19,283 nt of DNA from Phycisphaerae bacterium (GTDB lineage: Bacteria > Planctomycetota > Phycisphaerae > Phycisphaerales > SM1A02). This document shows positions 1 through 8,207 of this stretch, in pieces (the first letter of the stretch is position 1; each line of letters begins with the position of its first letter). Below the pieces are notes generated by a model. It was not told the DNA's origin, ran no database searches, and saw only the letters and a list, made by a program, of their open reading frames with translations. Made by a program: the position numbers and the translations under genes. The stretch covers positions 1 to 19,283 of the forward strand of contig JABJDN010000044.1 of assembly GCA_018665385.1 (NCBI GenBank). Reading direction: 5' to 3'.

Positions 1-1
1 A

Positions 2-76
2 ATTCTGCACATCCGTGCAGCAATTCGCTTTGGGTGGAATTTCATACAAGAACAATTCGCTATGGGGTTCGCATAG
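2..76 (+). CDS. Possible C-terminal tail of an upstream gene
   Basis: One frame is open from the left edge to a TAG at 74-76 and reads as a plausible protein end (about 24 residues, ending ...EQFAMGFA). It stops before the rimB promoter-like box at 130-135. The stretch is too short to identify a family, and an open frame of this length is common by chance. A second frame stays open across the same DNA. The rest of the 5' edge up to 129 shows nothing I can name. Confidence 0.2.
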   Translation: MLHIRAAIRFGWNFIQEQFAMGFA

Positions 77-129
77 AAATTGCGCACTATCTTCACCGTA
101 GTACAGTACCTTGTTATTTTGGGGTTTGG

Positions 130-135
130 TACAAT
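130..135 (+). promoter_or_regulatory. Leaderless -10 box of rimB-rimK
   Basis: TACAAT lies 7 nt before the ATG at 143, so a transcript starting about 7 nt downstream would begin at the start codon. There is no SD-like motif between box and ATG and no convincing TTGACA-like -35 at 17 nt. The same arrangement recurs before most first genes of this window. Confidence 0.55.
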
Positions 136-142
136 ATTCCGA

Positions 143-634
143 ATGTCCGCAGAGAAGGTAACGAAGAAGAAAACATGCAAAAAACGAGTGAAGAAACCAC
201 TCGCTCTTTTAGGGTGGCGGGAATGGATTTCATTGCCTGACCTTGGGGTTGATAAAATTTCAGCAAAGGTAGATACTGGTGCTCATACCTCTTCTCTCTA
301 TGCAACGCACATCAAAGTGTTTGAGCGCGACGGGAAAGAATTTACGAAATTCCGAGTGACCTATGGAAAAACAGGAAAACGCAAGTTTGCAACTGCAGAA
401 GCACCGCTTGTTGGTTTTAGAAAAATCAAAAGTTCTTCTGGCGAAACCGAAGAGCGACCTGTCATAAAAACATCCCTTTGTATTATGGGGCAATGCTGGC
501 AATCTGAGATTACACTGACTTCAAGGCAATCGATGCAATTCCCAATGTTGCTTGGGAGAGCATGTTTAAAAAAACGATTTATTGTAGATCCAAGTCGTGC
601 GAACTTATCCGCTGAACAGGAAATCAAAGTATGA
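143..634 (+). CDS. rimB: RimB-like retropepsin-type protease (ATP-dependent zinc protease family)
   Basis: This 163-aa cytosolic protein belongs to the retropepsin-like family that travels with RimK (Pfam RimB/DUF785 group). Known members act on the glutamate tails that RimK adds to ribosomal protein S6. Visible motifs are LGWREW (residues 23-28), the PDLG turn, the aspartyl-protease-like VDTGAHTSS with Asp44, and MLLGRACL near the end. The N-terminus is lysine-rich. The frame is open back to an ATG at 80, but family members start shortly before LGWREW. The ATG at 143 is also preceded by a -10-like box, so I chose it. The gene overlaps rimK by ATGA (631-634), indicating translational coupling. 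Family assignment is firm. The in vivo substrate is inferred from the partner gene. Confidence 0.88.
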   Translation: MSAEKVTKKKTCKKRVKKPLALLGWREWISLPDLGVDKISAKVDTGAHTSSLYATHIKVFERDGKEFTKFRVTYGKTGKRKFATAEAPLVGFRKIKSSSGETEERPVIKTSLCIMGQCWQSEITLTSRQSMQFPMLLGRACLKKRFIVDPSRANLSAEQEIKV

Positions 635-1545
635 AAATAGCACTACTGTCAAGGGCGCCAAACTGTTACTCCTCTAAACACATTGTTGCTGCAGGCGTAA
701 AAGCAGGCCACGAAATGATTGTTCTGGATTACTTGCGATGCCGCATGGATATTGCAGCTGGTGACCCCGCCGTCTTTTACATGGGCGAACGAGTGCAAGT
801 TGATGCCGTAATTCCAAGAATTGCTGCATCCTATACATTCTATGGCGCTGCTGTAGTTCGCCAGTTCGAAATGGGTGGAGTACTCACTGCGAATTCAGCA
901 CTTGGCATAAGCCAATCGCGGGATAAACTTCGTTGCCATCAGCTCTTGGCACGCAAGGGCGTCGACATGCCTGTTACTGGTTTTGCACATAACATTCACG
1001 ACATTGACATGTTGCTTGACTCTGTCGGCGGCACCCCTGTTATTCTTAAACTCCTAGAGGGTTCGCAAGGCAAAGGTGTTGTCCTTGCTGAAACAAGAAA
1101 ATCTGCTGAATCAATTATTGCTGCGTTCAGCAAACTTGATGCGAACTTTCTTGTGCAAGAATATATTGAAGAGGCTGGTGGATCAGATATACGCGCGCTA
1201 GTTATTGGTAAAACTGTAGTTGGTGCAATGATTCGCACTGCCGCGGCCGGTGAGTTTCGTGCGAATTTACATCAAGGTGGTTCAGCACAAGTATTGAAGT
1301 TAACAAACGAAGAAAAAAAACTTGCGCTGCACGCAACGCAATCGGTAAAATTAAAGGTTGCGGGTGTAGACTTGATTCGCTCGAGTAGGGGGCCACTAGT
1401 CTTAGAAGTGAATTCGTCGCCTGGCCTTGAAGGAATTGAAGCTGCTACAGGGAAAGACATTGCTAGTCGACTCATTACATTTCTTGAAAAACAGAAAGCC
1501 ATGAAAAAGGGATCAAAAATCACTAGAACACCTAATTTAGTGTAA
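631..1545 (+). CDS. rimK: RimK, ATP-grasp S6--L-glutamate ligase
   Basis: At 304 aa this is a full-length RimK. The enzyme uses ATP to add glutamate residues to the C-terminus of ribosomal protein S6 (RpsF), and some homologues make poly-glutamate. The N-terminal Rossmann-like part starts MKIALLSRAPNCYSS. The ATP-grasp core shows VILKLLEGSQGKGVV (Lys140, glycine loop 144-149), IRALVIG (188-193), RANLHQGG (210-217) and the metal-binding VLEVNSSPGLEGIE (Glu259, Asn261). It starts inside the rimB stop codon (ATGA), so both products come from one message and their opposing activities can be balanced. RimK-family ligases also include coenzyme F420 and LysX-type enzymes. The neighbouring rimB and the PGLEGIE end argue for RimK proper. 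No rimA-type gene is visible. Confidence 0.93.
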   Translation: MKIALLSRAPNCYSSKHIVAAGVKAGHEMIVLDYLRCRMDIAAGDPAVFYMGERVQVDAVIPRIAASYTFYGAAVVRQFEMGGVLTANSALGISQSRDKLRCHQLLARKGVDMPVTGFAHNIHDIDMLLDSVGGTPVILKLLEGSQGKGVVLAETRKSAESIIAAFSKLDANFLVQEYIEEAGGSDIRALVIGKTVVGAMIRTAAAGEFRANLHQGGSAQVLKLTNEEKKLALHATQSVKLKVAGVDLIRSSRGPLVLEVNSSPGLEGIEAATGKDIASRLITFLEKQKAMKKGSKITRTPNLV

Positions 1546-1655
1546 TTTCGTCAACTCTTACTCGAATGGTCGTAATCGAGGTAAACGGAGCAGAAAATTT
1601 TGCTGCCAAAAGCACGTCAACTTCTTGCTTGAATAAATTGTGCAAAAAATTACGA

Positions 1656-3173
1656 TTAAACATTATTAAATAGCGTGTGCATAAACCGGTACCAATCACT
1701 TTGAAATACTTGGTTGGGATCGTAGAACGATTTCTTTTCTAAAAATTGTGGCATCTTCGGATAACAAGAAAGCACTTGGTCCTTTCGCGCCCACTTGTGA
1801 TACGTCAAGTAGTAACTGCCACCAAGATCTATCGACACGTCGATCAACGCCCTGAACGTGTCCGCAGCAGCTAACTTTCCCGACTCTGTATTGGTCACGA
1901 GCAAGTTAAAAATAACGCACGCATAGTTTTCTTTTGCCCAGGGCAAAAATGTTTCATCGTCCTTCTCAATCATCCTAATGGTTCCGTAGATGTTTGGAAT
2001 CCCACTTGCTCGTAAAATATCTGCGGAGTTTGCCATGAACTGCAAGAGTCTTTCACGGGGCACATATAACTCACTCAACATCAAACTTACCGGTGAATCA
2101 AATTCTATCTCAGCGTTAACAAAATCTCGATATCCTTTGCTGTAGGTGCTTAATTGACTCGTATCAGACCAATAGAGTTGTCCATGCGTTGATTGAAAGA
2201 ATTCAGTGTACGCATCAAACCCTTTTCTTCGGTCAGTGCATGCTAAATATAATAAATTCAGCCACGTGTCATTGCTGAGTTGTTTCCTTTCAGTTGGAAC
2301 TGCATCGGTATCGATTTCCTTTGCATACCACGTACAGATTCCCTTCTTCATAAATGAGGGCGACTGCTCATCGATGTCGTATTGAAAATCGCCGTACTTG
2401 CATCCTTCTGCAGTCGCTTGTTCTAGAAGCGGGACAACTTTTTCGATGTCTACAACCCTTACGACTCGCTTCAATTTCTCTCTTCGCATCAATCGCAAGC
2501 CAACAGAATAGATAACACCGAACAATCCATACCCACCAATTGCAAGTTTAAATAATTCTTGGTTTCTTGTTCGGCTACAAAATATCAACTCGCCAGAGGC
2601 GTTAACAAGTTCAAAAAACTCGACATCATCGACAATCGGTTTCATGCCCAGCCCCCTGCCATGCGCGTTTGCGCTAAGCGTTCCACCGATACAAATTTCG
2701 TCGGAACCACCTTGCTTTTGTCGAATCACCCAGGGGTTTGTTTCATCTTGTTGAAGCTTTGCAATGCCTTCCATGAGTTCTGGCCAGCGGGCACCGGCTT
2801 CTACTTTTACAAGTCCGTTGATTGAATCAAGACCGATTACCCTATTCAAAGAGGTTGTATCAATCAACATTGAATCTGTTGCGAATTGTTGCTGCCCAAG
2901 TGCGTGCCTGCCACCTGAAATTGAAACGTTCATGTTCTTCAAGACGGCATCTCGCACATTTTTTTGTAACGATTCAGCCGTTTCTGGTTTTTGTATTTCA
3001 CGAACCCATGTCGCATTCATCGCAGCATGTGCGTCATTGACGAGGATTCCGCTGGCATGTTCAACAACACGGTCGCCTCGCAAGGGGCTTGCGCACCCGC
3101 TCGCAACGAACCACGGCAACTGGGTCGCAACGGTCAGCGTACTTGCCGATTTCAGAAATTCTCGCCGTTCCAT
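1656..3173 (-). CDS. Tat-exported FAD-binding oxidoreductase (VAO/PCMH type)
   Basis: This 505-aa protein begins ERREFLK, a twin-arginine motif (residues 2-8), followed by a hydrophobic stretch and VASGC with Cys27. It may therefore be a Tat-exported lipoprotein, although Ala at -3 makes the lipobox weak. The FAD_binding_4 domain follows: SISGGRH (84-90), a VEAGARW segment, GGTLSANAHGRGLG, and a KLAIGGYGLFGVI turn typical of sugar-acid or lactone oxidases. The substrate cannot be read from sequence. Relatives oxidise aldonolactones, alditols or similar alcohols, and the flavin may be covalent. It runs convergently to rimK across a 110-bp gap with no clear terminator. A TACGAT box lies 6 nt before the ATG and there is no SD. 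The downstream gap 1546-1655 holds nothing recognisable. Confidence 0.82.
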   Translation of the reverse strand: MERREFLKSASTLTVATQLPWFVASGCASPLRGDRVVEHASGILVNDAHAAMNATWVREIQKPETAESLQKNVRDAVLKNMNVSISGGRHALGQQQFATDSMLIDTTSLNRVIGLDSINGLVKVEAGARWPELMEGIAKLQQDETNPWVIRQKQGGSDEICIGGTLSANAHGRGLGMKPIVDDVEFFELVNASGELIFCSRTRNQELFKLAIGGYGLFGVIYSVGLRLMRREKLKRVVRVVDIEKVVPLLEQATAEGCKYGDFQYDIDEQSPSFMKKGICTWYAKEIDTDAVPTERKQLSNDTWLNLLYLACTDRRKGFDAYTEFFQSTHGQLYWSDTSQLSTYSKGYRDFVNAEIEFDSPVSLMLSELYVPRERLLQFMANSADILRASGIPNIYGTIRMIEKDDETFLPWAKENYACVIFNLLVTNTESGKLAAADTFRALIDVSIDLGGSYYLTYHKWARKDQVLSCYPKMPQFLEKKSFYDPNQVFQSDWYRFMHTLFNNV

Positions 3174-3179
3174 GCTTGA

Positions 3180-3185
3180 ATCGTA
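3180..3185 (-). promoter_or_regulatory. Leaderless -10 box of the FAD oxidoreductase gene
   Basis: TACGAT on the minus strand is followed by exactly 6 nt (tcaagc) and then the ATG at 3173. No SD-like motif is present. This matches the pattern before other first genes in the window. Confidence 0.5.
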
Positions 3186-3214
3186 ACTGCTTCATGGGAG
3201 ACGTGTGAAGTCGC

Positions 3215-3439
3215 ATGCGCGTAATACTTCGCAAGTGTAAGACAAGAGTCGGAGCGGCCATCACAAGTAAGGCGCTTGCACCATTGGGCAGCCGAAGGAT
3301 GGTTAGGTTTGCAACTCCACAAGATTGGCTTCAAAAAAGCACATTTGAACACGCAATTGCAAGTGTGCATCGGCACCCTATTGCCCTTGAGGTGATTAAT
3401 ACGCGTCATCAAGGCGAGCACCTCATATTACCCATTTAA
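3215..3439 (+). CDS. Unrecognised small ORF in the divergent gap
   Basis: This 74-codon frame occupies most of the roughly 300-bp gap between the FAD oxidoreductase and suf. I do not recognise the product. The second half, from the ATG at 3299, uses codons like those of its neighbours and reads like ordinary protein (ending GEHLILPI). Neither start has the TAnnnT box seen elsewhere. AAGG at 3295-3298 directly abuts the 3299 ATG, which is too close for a normal SD. It could be a real small protein, a gene remnant or chance. The antisense frame over the same DNA is no better. Apart from this ORF, the gap holds only the two promoter-like boxes. Confidence 0.18.
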   Translation: MRVILRKCKTRVGAAITSKALAPLGSRRMVRFATPQDWLQKSTFEHAIASVHRHPIALEVINTRHQGEHLILPI

Positions 3440-3464
3440 CAATGTGAAAACAGTACGTTTTTGC

Positions 3465-3470
3465 TACACT
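3465..3470 (+). promoter_or_regulatory. Putative -10 box of the suf operon
   Basis: TACACT lies just upstream of GGAG (3478-3481), the only SD-like motif before sufB. Initiation about 7 nt downstream would give a very short leader with GGAG almost at its 5' end. No clear -35 is seen; TTAACA at 3436-3441 is too far away (23 nt). No IscR- or SufR-type operator could be recognised by eye. Confidence 0.35.
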
Positions 3471-3499
3471 ACTGAATGGAGTAATTGAAATTGAGTCTC

Positions 3500-5041
3500 A
3501 TGAACAACCAAGCAAACAACATTAACGACCCTAAAAAAGCAGTTGCCGAATCACTTCCTGGTGGCGGCATGCTACTAAGTAGTTCAAATCCTGTAGAAGA
3601 AGATACCGCCCTTCTGAAGGAAACCTTCAAAGAAAAATACAAATGGGGTTTCGTAACAGACATTGAAGCAGATTCTGCACCTCCCGGTCTAGACGAATCT
3701 ACCATCGCATTTATTTCGGCTAAAAAAGATGAGCCAGAATGGCTTCTTGAATGGCGCTTACGGGCGTACCGCCACTGGCTCACCATGGAAGAACCAGAGT
3801 GGGCGCATCTTACGTACAACAAACCGAACTTCGATGAGATTATTTTCTATTCAGCGCCAAAGTCATTAGCTGATGGCCCTAAGTCACTTGACGAAGTTGA
3901 TCCAGCGCTTCTTGAAACATACAAAAAACTAGGCATCCCGCTTGCAGAACACGCTGCGCTCGCTGGCGTTGCTGTAGATGCAGTGTTTGATTCAGTCAGT
4001 GTTGGCACAACATTTAAAGACAAACTTGAAGAAGTTGGAATTATATTCTGCCCAATTTCAGAAGCTGTGCACTCGCACCCTGAACTTGTCAAAAAGTACC
4101 TTGGAACAATAGTTCCTTACTCTGACAACTATTACGCAACACTCAATAGTGCAGTGTTTACAGACGGATCATTTGTGTACATTCCTAAAGGCGTGAAGTG
4201 CCCTATGGACTTGTCCACGTACTTCCGCATCAACGCAAAATCTACTGGGCAATTTGAGCGCACGCTTATCATTGCTGAAGAAGGCGCAAGCGTAAGTTAC
4301 CTTGAAGGTTGCACCGCCCCAATGCGAGATGAAAACCAATTGCACGCAGCAGTTGTTGAACTTATTGCACTTGACGATGCCGACATCAAATATTCGACTG
4401 TACAAAACTGGTACCCAGGCGACGAAAACGGCGTTGGTGGTATTTACAACTTCGTTACGAAACGAGGCAAGTGCCAAGGCGATCGCAGCCGCATCACGTG
4501 GACGCAAGTTGAAACGGGTTCTGCAGTAACATGGAAATACCCAAGTTGTATTTTGCTGGGCGACGATTCCGTTGGCGAATTCTACTCTGTAGCGCTAACG
4601 AATAATTACCAGCAAGCAGACACCGGCACCAAGATGATCCACATTGGCAAGAACACAAAAAGCACTATTATCTCCAAGGGCATTAGTGCTGGGCATGGCC
4701 AAAATATTTATCGCGGATTAGTGCGTATACAAAAAGGTGCTGAGAATGCTCGTAACTACACGCAGTGCGACTCCATGCTTATGGGAGATCGTTGTGGCGC
4801 GCATACATTCCCTTACATCGAAGTAAAAAACAAAACCGCAAAAGCAGAACACGAAGCGTCAACGTCAAAAATTGGCGAAGACCAATTGTTCTATTGCAAT
4901 CAACGTGGAATCTCGACTGAGGATGCAATCAATATGATTGTGAACGGATTCTGCAAGGAAGTATTTAGAGAATTACCTATGGAGTTTGCTGTCGAAGCAC
5001 GGCGACTTCTTGAAGTGAGTTTAGAATCCAGCGTTGGATAA
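3500..5041 (+). CDS. sufB: SufB, Fe-S cluster assembly scaffold protein
   Basis: SufB is the cytosolic scaffold of the SufBCD complex on which Fe-S clusters are built from sulfur delivered by SufS/SufU. The product is 513 aa from the ATG. The C-terminal half carries hallmark blocks: FVYIPKGVKCP, GCTAP, NYTQCDSM, RCGAHTFPY, IGEDQLFYC and SMIVNGFC-like INMIVNGFC. The first roughly 50 residues are a low-conservation extension before the ETFKEKYKWGF start of the usual family alignment. The start is ambiguous: TTG codons at 3485 and 3491 are in frame, and GGAG (3478-3481) is 9 nt from the 3491 TTG but 18 nt from the ATG at 3500. It is the first gene of a six-gene operon, with 11 nt to sufC. Confidence 0.95.
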   Translation: MNNQANNINDPKKAVAESLPGGGMLLSSSNPVEEDTALLKETFKEKYKWGFVTDIEADSAPPGLDESTIAFISAKKDEPEWLLEWRLRAYRHWLTMEEPEWAHLTYNKPNFDEIIFYSAPKSLADGPKSLDEVDPALLETYKKLGIPLAEHAALAGVAVDAVFDSVSVGTTFKDKLEEVGIIFCPISEAVHSHPELVKKYLGTIVPYSDNYYATLNSAVFTDGSFVYIPKGVKCPMDLSTYFRINAKSTGQFERTLIIAEEGASVSYLEGCTAPMRDENQLHAAVVELIALDDADIKYSTVQNWYPGDENGVGGIYNFVTKRGKCQGDRSRITWTQVETGSAVTWKYPSCILLGDDSVGEFYSVALTNNYQQADTGTKMIHIGKNTKSTIISKGISAGHGQNIYRGLVRIQKGAENARNYTQCDSMLMGDRCGAHTFPYIEVKNKTAKAEHEASTSKIGEDQLFYCNQRGISTEDAINMIVNGFCKEVFRELPMEFAVEARRLLEVSLESSVG

Positions 5042-5052
5042 AGAGAGAATAT

Positions 5053-5829
5053 ATGACTACCCCACTATTAGAAATTACTAACCTACACGCCAGCATCGAA
5101 GGCAAGCAAATCCTTAATGGTGTTAATTTAACCATCATGCCCGGCGAAGTGCACTCCATCATGGGACCAAACGGTTCTGGAAAAAGTACACTCGCATCAG
5201 TCATTGCTGGTCACGAAGCATACGAAGTTACTGAGGGATCAATACTTTTTAACGGTATCGACCTTCTTGAACTTGAAGCAGACCAACGTGCTTGTGCAGG
5301 CGTATTCCTAGCCTTCCAGTATCCTGTTGAAATACCTGGTGTATCGACAAAATTTTTCTTAAAGGCAGCAGTGAATGCCATTCGCAAATACCGCGGCCAA
5401 GAAGAACTCGATGCTATGGACTTCCTTGATATGGTTGAAGAAAAAGCCAAATCGGTAAGCCTCAACATTGACCTGCTTGATCGAAATGTCAACGAAGGCT
5501 TCTCTGGCGGTGAAAAGAAACGCGCTGAAGTGTTCCAAATGGCAATGCTTGACCCGCTTCTAGGCGTTCTTGATGAAACTGATTCAGGTCTTGACATCGA
5601 TGCGCTCAAAATTGTTGCAGATGGCGTGAATCAATTACGAACACAAGACCGAGGATTCGTAATCATCACACATTACCAACGACTTCTTGATTTTATCGTG
5701 CCAGACTTTGTGCATGTTCTTAAAGACGGCGTGATTGTCAAAAGTGGCGACAAGTCGCTTGCTCTCGAACTTGAAGAAAAAGGCTACGCCGGCATTGAAG
5801 CGTGCAAAAGCGAGTGTTCTTGCGCATGA
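5053..5829 (+). CDS. sufC: SufC, ABC-type ATPase of the SufBCD complex
   Basis: SufC hydrolyses ATP to drive conformational change in SufBCD during cluster assembly; it is not a transporter. In 258 aa it shows Walker A GPNGSGKST (38-46), a Q-loop at AFQYP, the signature FSGGEKKRAE (SufC-specific KKR), Walker B GVLDETDSGLD and the H-loop ITHYQRLL. Eleven bases separate it from sufB, with a weak purine-rich AGAGAG before the ATG. Its stop overlaps sufD by ATGA. An oddity is a short C-terminal tail with three cysteines in the last eight residues (Cys251, 255, 257), past the point where typical SufC proteins end. This may be metal-binding or may just reflect the overlap with sufD. Confidence 0.96.
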   Translation: MTTPLLEITNLHASIEGKQILNGVNLTIMPGEVHSIMGPNGSGKSTLASVIAGHEAYEVTEGSILFNGIDLLELEADQRACAGVFLAFQYPVEIPGVSTKFFLKAAVNAIRKYRGQEELDAMDFLDMVEEKAKSVSLNIDLLDRNVNEGFSGGEKKRAEVFQMAMLDPLLGVLDETDSGLDIDALKIVADGVNQLRTQDRGFVIITHYQRLLDFIVPDFVHVLKDGVIVKSGDKSLALELEEKGYAGIEACKSECSCA

Positions 5830-6980
5830 TAACTACAGCGATTGACAATTCTGTTTTTGAAAAACTCCACAAAACTGAAGCGTGGATGTTTACAAATGTA
5901 TCCGCGTTATCAAAAATCGATTTTGCTTGCCCTAGTGAAGTTGATGTCTCGGTTATAGCAACGCATGACATTGCTCCTGAAAACCCATTTGTAGTTTTTG
6001 TAAACGGTGTATTCCAAGAGGGCTGTTCACGAATTGCTGATGGCATTTCAGTGAATGCAGATACGCACGGTGACATTGCTGCTCGTGGTGATTCACTCAT
6101 TCCACGCGGCGATTCAAGTTCTGTTTCTATTACAGGAACGCACGCGGTAACTGTTCATGTGCTCCAAATAGTAACAGGCGATGTGCCAGTAGCTTGTTTT
6201 GGAAATGTGATCGTGCATGCAGCAGAGGGTGAATCCATTTCACTGGCTGAAACGCACATTGCACTCACTGATCAAAATCATGTATTTATGCCCTGCACCG
6301 AAGTCGTAGCAGAACAAAATAGTAATGTTACTATTGTTCGCTCCATTCGTGGAAGCAAAGAGGCATACCACCTTGGTTCACTCCATGTGGCCCAACATGA
6401 ATCAAGTACAGTTCAAACACACACGATTACACTTGGTGGAAAATGTGTTCGCAACGAAGTCTATGCATATTTAGACGGAGAACATTGCGAATCCAATTTT
6501 GACGGCATGTACATGCTCGGCAAAGACCAACTTGTAGACAACCATTTACGAGTCGAACACAACGAACCAAAAGGCAATAGTCGAGAGTTCTACAAAGGTG
6601 TTCTTGATGAAAATGCAAAATCTGTGTTTACTGGTCGCATCTATGTAAAAGAAGATGCACACCAAACAGACGCAAAGCAAACGAACCAGAACATTATTCT
6701 TTGCGACGATGCGAGTTGCACTGCGCGGCCGCAATTAGAAATTTATGCTGACGATGTATTGTGTACGCATGGTGCTACGACTGGCGAAATTGATGAAGAG
6801 GCGCTGTTGTACCTTCGTTCAAGAGGCATCCCAAAAGACGCTGCCCGAACACTACTCATTTATGCATTTCTCAATGAATCGCTAGACGAACTCACAGACG
6901 ACGGATTCAGGACCGTGCTTGTAGACGAATTGCTTTCGAACTTGCCTGGTGGCAACTTCATTCGCACCTTGTATCTGTAA
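5826..6980 (+). CDS. sufD: SufD, Fe-S cluster assembly protein
   Basis: SufD is the SufB paralogue that pairs with it on the SufC dimer and is needed for iron entry into the cluster. The 384-aa protein has the expected beta-helix core followed by GNSREFYKGVLDE, FTGRIYV, DAHQTDAKQTNQN, ARPQLEIYADDV and HGATTGEID, where the His of HGATTG corresponds to the functionally important SufD histidine. The C-terminus ends in the PGGNFIRTLYL block. I placed the start at the ATG overlapping the sufC stop (ATGA). The frame is open slightly further back, but that would only extend into sufC. Translation is probably coupled to sufC, keeping the two at matched levels. Confidence 0.94.
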   Translation: MITTAIDNSVFEKLHKTEAWMFTNVSALSKIDFACPSEVDVSVIATHDIAPENPFVVFVNGVFQEGCSRIADGISVNADTHGDIAARGDSLIPRGDSSSVSITGTHAVTVHVLQIVTGDVPVACFGNVIVHAAEGESISLAETHIALTDQNHVFMPCTEVVAEQNSNVTIVRSIRGSKEAYHLGSLHVAQHESSTVQTHTITLGGKCVRNEVYAYLDGEHCESNFDGMYMLGKDQLVDNHLRVEHNEPKGNSREFYKGVLDENAKSVFTGRIYVKEDAHQTDAKQTNQNIILCDDASCTARPQLEIYADDVLCTHGATTGEIDEEALLYLRSRGIPKDAARTLLIYAFLNESLDELTDDGFRTVLVDELLSNLPGGNFIRTLYL

Positions 6981-6992
6981 GAAGGCACAGAA

Positions 6993-8207
6993 ATGACTAC
7001 TGCATCTATTGTTGACAACTTTCCAGCGTTGCGCCAATCCATTGGTGACAAATCTCTTGTCTACCTAGACAGCGCTGCAACAACGCAAAAACCGCAGTCT
7101 GTCATTGACGCTGTCACTCGATACTACGAACATGACAACGCAAACATTCATCGGGGTGTGCATACACTTAGCCAGCGTGCAACTCAATCGTATGAAAACG
7201 CACGCAAAAACATCGCTTCACTTCTTGGAGCAAACCGCCCTGAAGAAGTTATCTTTGTTCGCGGTGCAACAGAAGCGATCAACATGATTGCACAAGCATG
7301 GGCGAGACCAAGATTAGTAGAAGGCGATGAAATTCTAATCACGGAGATGGAGCACCATTCAAACATAGTTCCATGGCAAATTGTCTGCGAGCAAACTGGC
7401 GCAATCTTAAAAGTTGCACCTGTTCTTGACGATGGTTCATTAGATATTGAAGCATACAAATCGCTGTTAAGCGAAGATACAGTTCTTGTTTCTATTGCTC
7501 ACGTCTCAAATGCAATTGGAACCATTAACCCTGTGCAAGAGCTTTGCGCGTTTGCAAAAGAAGCAGGCGCAACAACTGTCGTAGATGGCGCGCAAGCCTG
7601 TGGTCATTTGCAAGTTAATTTCCAAGAAATCGATTGTGACTTTTACGCTGTATCGGGCCATAAAATGTTTGGCCCAACGGGCATAGGATGTTTGCTTGGT
7701 AAATACGAAGTGCTTCAAGAAATGGAACCTTGGCAAGGTGGGGGAGACATGATTCTCTCGGTTTCTTTTGAAGAAACAACATGGAACGATGTGCCGTTTA
7801 AATTTGAAGCTGGAACCCCAAACATTGCGGGAGCCATTGGCTTGGGGGCTGCCGTGCAGTTCATCGAGGGTATCGGCTACGAAACAATGGTCTCGCATGA
7901 ACAAGAACTTCTTGCGTATGGGCGTGGCGTTCTAGAAAACATCGAAGGTGTCACTCTTGTGGGTGCATCTGAACATAACGCTGGCGTACTTTCCTTCACA
8001 GTAGAAGGCGTCCATCCACACGATGTTGGCACTATTTTGGACCATGCAGGAGTGGCCATACGAACTGGTAATCATTGTGCAGAGCCGCTCATGCGACGTT
8101 TTGGGCTTTCTGCAACCTGCAGGGCCTCGCTTTCTGTATACAACACCACCGAAGATCTTGATCGACTTGGACTCGCAGTCCAAGAAGCAATTAGAATACT
8201 CGGGTAA
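6993..8207 (+). CDS. sufS: SufS, group II cysteine desulfurase
   Basis: SufS removes sulfur from L-cysteine with PLP, holding it as a persulfide for transfer to SufU. The 404-aa protein shows the N-terminal YLDSAATTQKP, the EHHSNIVPW block, the cofactor aspartate in VDGAQACGH, the PLP lysine in SGHKMFGPTGIG (Lys224) and the catalytic cysteine in RTGNHCAEPLM (Cys362). The short loop around that cysteine and the GHKMFGPTG motif mark it as SufS/CsdA type rather than NifS/IscS. A good SD, GAAGG (6981-6985), sits 7 nt before the ATG. This contrasts with the SD-less first genes of this window. Its stop overlaps the sufU start (TAATG). Confidence 0.96.
   Translation: MTTASIVDNFPALRQSIGDKSLVYLDSAATTQKPQSVIDAVTRYYEHDNANIHRGVHTLSQRATQSYENARKNIASLLGANRPEEVIFVRGATEAINMIAQAWARPRLVEGDEILITEMEHHSNIVPWQIVCEQTGAILKVAPVLDDGSLDIEAYKSLLSEDTVLVSIAHVSNAIGTINPVQELCAFAKEAGATTVVDGAQACGHLQVNFQEIDCDFYAVSGHKMFGPTGIGCLLGKYEVLQEMEPWQGGGDMILSVSFEETTWNDVPFKFEAGTPNIAGAIGLGAAVQFIEGIGYETMVSHEQELLAYGRGVLENIEGVTLVGASEHNAGVLSFTVEGVHPHDVGTILDHAGVAIRTGNHCAEPLMRRFGLSATCRASLSVYNTTEDLDRLGLAVQEAIRILG

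Noticed and set aside
21..66. Near-identical 14-base repeats CAATTCGCTTTGGG and CAATTCGCTATGGG, 32 bp apart.
   Set aside because: Only two copies at the window edge, within what may be a gene tail; too short to separate from chance.
80..142. Longer rimB starting at the ATG at 80, with a hydrophobic N-terminus like a signal peptide.
   Set aside because: The family starts near LGWREW and works in the cytosol beside RimK. The -10-like box at 130-135 would lie inside the coding sequence.
1546..1655. GCAGAAAATTTTGCTGC as a terminator between rimK and the FAD gene.
   Set aside because: The stem has a bulge, essentially no loop and no following T-tract.
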